Of a stretch of DNA of 64,000 nucleotides, positions 60,836-64,000 are shown one piece after another (position 1 is the first letter of the stretch; each line of letters opens with the position of its first letter). The stretch covers positions 3,015,001-3,079,000 of the forward strand of contig NZ_LT629763.1 of the NCBI RefSeq assembly GCF_900105255.1, written 5' to 3'. Origin of the DNA: Halopseudomonas sabulinigri (GTDB lineage Bacteria; Pseudomonadota; Gammaproteobacteria; Pseudomonadales; Pseudomonadaceae). Both the position numbers and the translations under genes were made by a program. The notes under the pieces are model-generated. The model was not told where the DNA came from. It saw only the letters and a program-made list of their open reading frames with translations, and searched no databases.

Positions 60836-62316
60836 CGGCGCGCCTGATTTGCGGGGAGCTTGACCGCAGCGGTGATCAGGTAGCCCAACGTGCACTGCAG
60901 CTGGCGGGCGGTTTGGCCCGGTTGGGGGTCGAAGACGGCGATGTGATTGCCGTGATGCTGCGTAACGGGCCGGCTTTTATCGATGCGATCCAGAGTTGTC
61001 AGACCGCCGGCTGTTTCTATTGCCCGGTCAACTGGCACTTCAAGGCTGATGAAGTCGCCTTCCTGCTGCAGGATTCGGCGGCCAAGGTGTTTCTGGTCGA
61101 GGCCGATCTGCTCGACGCGCTGGCCGGTGCTATTCCCGAGGGCGTGGTGGTGCTGGTGAATGGCGTTGAGGCAGGTTTGACCGCTGGCCGGTTGCCCTAT
61201 GAGCCCTGGCTGGCCGAGCAGGCACCCTACGCCGGTGAACCACGCACCCCACGCGCGCACATGGCCTACACCTCAGGCACTACCGGGCGGCCCAAGGGCG
61301 TCAAACGGCTGGCACCGGCGCCGGAAGAGCGTGAGGCCATGGCGGCGGCCATGCGGGGGTTGTCGCGTGCGGCCTGGGGTATTGAGCCCGGCGTGCGGAC
61401 GTTGGTATCGGCGCCGTTGTACCACAGCGCCCCCAGCTCCTTTGCCCAGCAGTCGATTCTGCAGGCCGAGTTGATGGTCGTGATGCCGCGTTTTGATGCC
61501 GAGCAGACATTGGCGCTGATCGAGCAATACCGCATCGACACGGTTTTTCTGGTGCCCATCATGTACGTGCGGCTACTGCGCCTGCCGGCGGAGACAAGAG
61601 CCAAGTACGATTTGTCGTCGGTGCGCTTTGTTGCGTCTACCGGCGCGCCCTGCGCACCGGACGTGAAGCTGGCAATGCTCGATTGGTGGGGACCGGTGAT
61701 CTTTGAGACCTACGCCTCCAGTGAAACCGGCATGATCACTATCCAAGACCCGGCCTCGGCACGGCGCAAGCCGGGCAGTGTTGGCTTGCCGATTGGCGAC
61801 ACCCGCATCCGCATTGTCGATGAGCAGGGCAATGACTGTCCGGTGGGCGAGCCCGGCGTGATCTACGTACGTCAGCCCGCGGTGCCGGACTTTACCTACC
61901 TGAACAACGAGGGCGCGCGGGAGAAGGCCGGACTGGACGATCTGGCGACCGTGGGTGATATCGGCTACTTGGACGAGGAAGGTTACCTGTACGTTTGCGA
62001 TCGCAAGTCGGACATGGTGATTTCCGGTGGCGTGAATATTTATCCGGCCGAGATCGAGCATGTGTTGATCACCCTGCCTGGGGTCATCGATTGCGCGGTG
62101 GTGGGTATGCCTGATGCCGAGTACGGCGAGTCCCTGATGGCGGTGGTCGCTGCGCCAGCGGGGCTGCTCAGCGCAGAGCAGGTGCAGCAGTTCGTGCGCG
62201 AGCGTCTGGCCGGCTACAAGGTGCCGCGCCGGGTGGAGCTGATCGAGGCGCTGCCGCGCGATGACAACGGCAAGGTGGCCAAACGTCGGCTACGCGAACG
62301 CTTTGTTGCATCTTGA
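60832..62316 (+). CDS. Acyl-CoA synthetase (AMP-binding family)
   Basis: The 494-aa adenylating enzyme activates a carboxylic acid to its CoA thioester. Visible motifs are the P-loop YTSGTTGRPKGVKR (~145-158), YASSETG (~297-303), the hinge DRKSDMVISGGVNIYPAEIE (~387-406) and the C-terminal catalytic lysine in DDNGKVAKRR (~481-490). The N-terminus is a little shorter than in many relatives. It is translationally coupled to the flavoprotein gene. Substrate unknown; likely a medium or branched acid given the small size. Confidence 0.88.
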   Translation: MTARLICGELDRSGDQVAQRALQLAGGLARLGVEDGDVIAVMLRNGPAFIDAIQSCQTAGCFYCPVNWHFKADEVAFLLQDSAAKVFLVEADLLDALAGAIPEGVVVLVNGVEAGLTAGRLPYEPWLAEQAPYAGEPRTPRAHMAYTSGTTGRPKGVKRLAPAPEEREAMAAAMRGLSRAAWGIEPGVRTLVSAPLYHSAPSSFAQQSILQAELMVVMPRFDAEQTLALIEQYRIDTVFLVPIMYVRLLRLPAETRAKYDLSSVRFVASTGAPCAPDVKLAMLDWWGPVIFETYASSETGMITIQDPASARRKPGSVGLPIGDTRIRIVDEQGNDCPVGEPGVIYVRQPAVPDFTYLNNEGAREKAGLDDLATVGDIGYLDEEGYLYVCDRKSDMVISGGVNIYPAEIEHVLITLPGVIDCAVVGMPDAEYGESLMAVVAAPAGLLSAEQVQQFVRERLAGYKVPRRVELIEALPRDDNGKVAKRRLRERFVAS

Positions 62317-62321
62317 GCCCG

Positions 62322-62356
62322 AAAGCCCGGGATATCTGCCTTCCCGCCGGCTTTTT
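62322..62356 (+). terminator. Terminator after the acyl-CoA synthetase gene
   Basis: The stem AAAGCC-CGGGA pairs with TCCCG-CC-GGCTTT (2-nt bulge) and is followed by TTTTT. It ends the flavoprotein-CoA ligase transcript. Confidence 0.7.
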
Positions 62357-62363
62357 GGTTTGG

Positions 62364-62381
62364 AAATGTAAGGATACATTT
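62364..62381. promoter_or_regulatory. Perfect palindrome upstream of nrdR
   Basis: The inverted repeat AAATGTA-AGGA-TACATTT (7-4-7) is perfect and AT-rich, 60 bp upstream of nrdR. It may be an operator for an unknown regulator or an mRNA hairpin. It does not match the known NrdR box (ACACWATATATWGTGT-like). Confidence 0.4.
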
Positions 62382-62386
62382 TTATC

Positions 62387-62421
62387 GCGGCCTACAAGAG
62401 AGTAAGATGTAGGCCGCTTTT
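62387..62421 (+). terminator. Terminator-like hairpin just before nrdR
   Basis: A perfect 10-bp stem GCGGCCTACA/TGTAGGCCGC with an 11-nt loop is followed by TTTTAT, ending ~20 nt before the nrdR start. It could be an attenuator in the nrdR leader or a second terminator for the upstream operon. Confidence 0.6.
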
Positions 62422-62441
62422 ATCCTTCCAGGAAATCTTAC

Positions 62442-62915
62442 ATGCATTGTCCATTCTGTGGCGCCAATGACACCAAGGTGATCGACTCTCGCCTCGTGGC
62501 GGAGGGTGACCAGGTGCGCCGCCGCCGCGAATGCCTTGCCTGTCAGGAACGCTTTACCACCTTCGAGACCGCCGAACTGGTCTTGCCCCGCGTGATCAAG
62601 CAGGACGGCCGCCGCCAGCCCTTTGATGAAGACAAGCTGCGTGCCGGTTTCCAGCGCGCGCTGGAAAAGCGCCCGGTCAGCGTCGAGCAGATCGAAGCCG
62701 CGATTGGCCACATCAAGCACCGCCTGCGCGCCACCGGCGAGCGTGAGGTCAAGGCCATGGTGGTGGGCGAGATGGTGATGCGCGAGCTCAAGCAACTGGA
62801 CGAAGTCGCCTACATCCGCTTTGCCTCCGTCTACCGCCGTTTTCAGGATCTGAACCAGTTCCGCGAAGAAATCGAACGGCTGTCGCGCCGCGAGCAGGAC
62901 GATGCCGATGCCTGA
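62442..62915 (+). CDS. nrdR: Transcriptional repressor NrdR
   Basis: The 157-aa protein has the zinc-ribbon cysteines C3, C6, C31 and C34 and an ATP-cone domain (~48-138, [20 protein letters not shown]). It senses ATP/dATP and represses ribonucleotide reductase genes via NrdR boxes. It overlaps the ribD start by 8 nt, the usual nrdR-ribD layout of proteobacteria. Confidence 0.97.
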   Translation: MHCPFCGANDTKVIDSRLVAEGDQVRRRRECLACQERFTTFETAELVLPRVIKQDGRRQPFDEDKLRAGFQRALEKRPVSVEQIEAAIGHIKHRLRATGEREVKAMVVGEMVMRELKQLDEVAYIRFASVYRRFQDLNQFREEIERLSRREQDDADA

Positions 62916-64000
62916 GAGGAGCAGCATTGACCGCGAGTGGATGAGCCGTGCGCTGGAGCTGGCCGCACGCGACCTCTACACCACCGAACCCAATCCGCGC
63001 GTGGGTTGTGTGCTGGTGCAGGGCGACGCTCTGGTCGGTGAGGGCTGGCACGTGCAAGCTGGCGAAGGCCATGCTGAGGTCAACGCGCTGGCACAGGCCG
63101 GCGAGCGAGCCCGTGGCGCCACCGCCTACGTCACCCTGGAACCCTGCAGCCACACCGGCAAGACACCGCCCTGCGCCGATGCGCTGATCAAGGCCGGCGT
63201 CAGCCGCGTGGTGGCGGCCATGCAGGACCCCAACCCGCTGGTTGCGGGCCAGGGTCTGCAGCGTCTGCGCGACGCCGGCATCGCCGTCGATTGCGGTCTG
63301 CTCGAAGCGCAGGCGCAGGCGCTGAATCCGGGTTTTATCAAGCGCATGCAGCAGGGCTTGCCCTGGGTGCGAGTCAAGCTGGCGATGAGTTTGGATGGCC
63401 GCACCGCGATGGCCAGCGGCGAGAGCAAATGGATTACCGGCCCTGCCGCGCGGGCCGATGTGCAGCGCCTGCGCGCGCGCAGCGGCGCGGTGATCAGCGG
63501 CGCCGATAGCGTGTTGCTGGACGACTCGGCGCTGACCGTGCGGGCCAGCGAACTGGGCTTGCCCGACGATGAAGCGGCCGCCGCCGTGCAGCGCCAGCCG
63601 CTGCGCGTATTGATCGACAGCCTGCGGCGCGTGCCGCTGGAGCAACGTTTTTTCCGCGAGACCGGCCCCACCTTGGTGATCAGCACCAGTGCCGAGCAGG
63701 CCGCGGAGTCCTATCAGGCTATTGGCAGCGAACTGCTGGCACTGCCCGGTGACGACGGCAAGGTGGATCTGACCACCGTGCTGCGCACCCTGGCCGAGCG
63801 TGGCTGCAACGAGGTGCTGGTCGAAGCCGGCGCTGCGCTGTCGGGTGCTTTCTGGCGTGCCGGTCTGGTAGATGAACTGATTGTGTATATGGCGCCGCGC
63901 CTGCTGGGAAGCCAGGCGCGCCCCCTGATGCAGCTCCCCTTCGAGAGCATGAGCGAGGCGATGGACGTCGCCGTTTCCGATATGCGAGCCATAGGCCAGG
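62908..64000 (+). CDS. ribD: Riboflavin biosynthesis protein RibD (3'-truncated by window end)
   Basis: The first ~364 residues of the bifunctional deaminase/reductase are present. The deaminase domain has the zinc ligands H55 and E57 (GHAEVNAL), C80 and C89 ([12 protein letters not shown]). The reductase domain begins at ~145 ([20 protein letters not shown]). It converts the pyrimidine made by GTP cyclohydrolase II in two steps of riboflavin synthesis. The ATG at 62908 is chosen because [19 protein letters not shown] fits the family N-terminus; M12 (62941) is the alternative. The reading frame is open to the last base, so only about 10 residues are missing. Confidence 0.95.
   Translation, partial: MPERSSIDREWMSRALELAARDLYTTEPNPRVGCVLVQGDALVGEGWHVQAGEGHAEVNALAQAGERARGATAYVTLEPCSHTGKTPPCADALIKAGVSRVVAAMQDPNPLVAGQGLQRLRDAGIAVDCGLLEAQAQALNPGFIKRMQQGLPWVRVKLAMSLDGRTAMASGESKWITGPAARADVQRLRARSGAVISGADSVLLDDSALTVRASELGLPDDEAAAAVQRQPLRVLIDSLRRVPLEQRFFRETGPTLVISTSAEQAAESYQAIGSELLALPGDDGKVDLTTVLRTLAERGCNEVLVEAGAALSGAFWRAGLVDELIVYMAPRLLGSQARPLMQLPFESMSEAMDVAVSDMRAIGQ

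Noticed and set aside
62880-62941. FMN riboswitch before ribD
   Set aside because: ribD starts inside nrdR, so there is no leader, and no RFN-element motif is present. If a riboswitch controls riboflavin genes it is elsewhere.

Overview
The window is a chromosomal segment of a gammaproteobacterium, almost certainly a member of the Pseudomonadaceae. The gene order birA-coaX-SPOR protein-tRNA(Tyr, Gly, Thr)-tuf-tRNA(Trp)-secE-nusG-rplKAJL-rpoBC-rpsLG-fusA-tuf-S10/spc/alpha operons-uvrA-MFS-ssb is the Pseudomonas order as I remember it. The zinc cluster, thioredoxin-like gene and nrdR-ribD near the right end also follow the P. aeruginosa PA4066 to PA4056 neighbourhood. Base composition is moderately GC-rich, and start codons include ATG, GTG and one TTG. 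The exact genus (for example the Halopseudomonas lineage) cannot be fixed from the sequence alone.

Layout. Positions 1-785 hold the 3' end of a 23S rRNA gene, a 5S rRNA gene and the rrn terminator. From 1052 to 6736 there is a sulfate ABC importer operon (sbp-cysT-cysW-cysA), a SAM methyltransferase, a LysR regulator and a divergent DUF1127 protein. From 6801 to 9212 lie birA, coaX and a SPOR-domain protein. From 9347 to 41086 runs the transcription/translation supercluster: four tRNAs, two tuf genes, secE, nusG, RNA polymerase subunits, elongation factors and about 30 ribosomal proteins up to rplQ. Terminators, leader hairpins and two near-consensus sigma-70 promoters (before rpsL and rpsJ) divide it into transcription units. 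From 41277 to 47975 come uvrA (minus strand), a YajR-type MFS transporter, ssb, a histidine-phosphatase-family protein and an RmlD-like protein.

Accessory part (48-62 kb). An OmpW-type porin diverges from a six-gene operon: DUF3450, TtpC-like proton-channel protein, ExbB, ExbD, TonB and TPR protein. Its promoter is overlapped by a good Fur box, so it reads as an iron-repressed TonB energising system. A minus-strand zinc-type operon follows: His-rich DUF2796 protein, LolD-like ATPase, FtsX-like permease and DUF3299 protein. Its promoter is covered by a Zur-box-like palindrome. Next are a CnoX/YbbN-type thioredoxin-TPR protein, a small methyltransferase, and a LysR gene divergent from a two-gene operon (nitronate monooxygenase family flavoprotein plus acyl-CoA synthetase). 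The window ends with nrdR and a ribD gene cut by the right edge.

I found no mobile element, prophage, CRISPR array or obvious foreign island. Most of the window is core machinery. The parts most likely to repay study are the Fur-controlled DUF3450-TtpC-ExbB-ExbD-TonB-TPR operon, the Zur-controlled DUF2796/ABC/DUF3299 operon, the LysR-flavoprotein-CoA ligase module, and the termination/processing hairpins inside the ribosomal supercluster.
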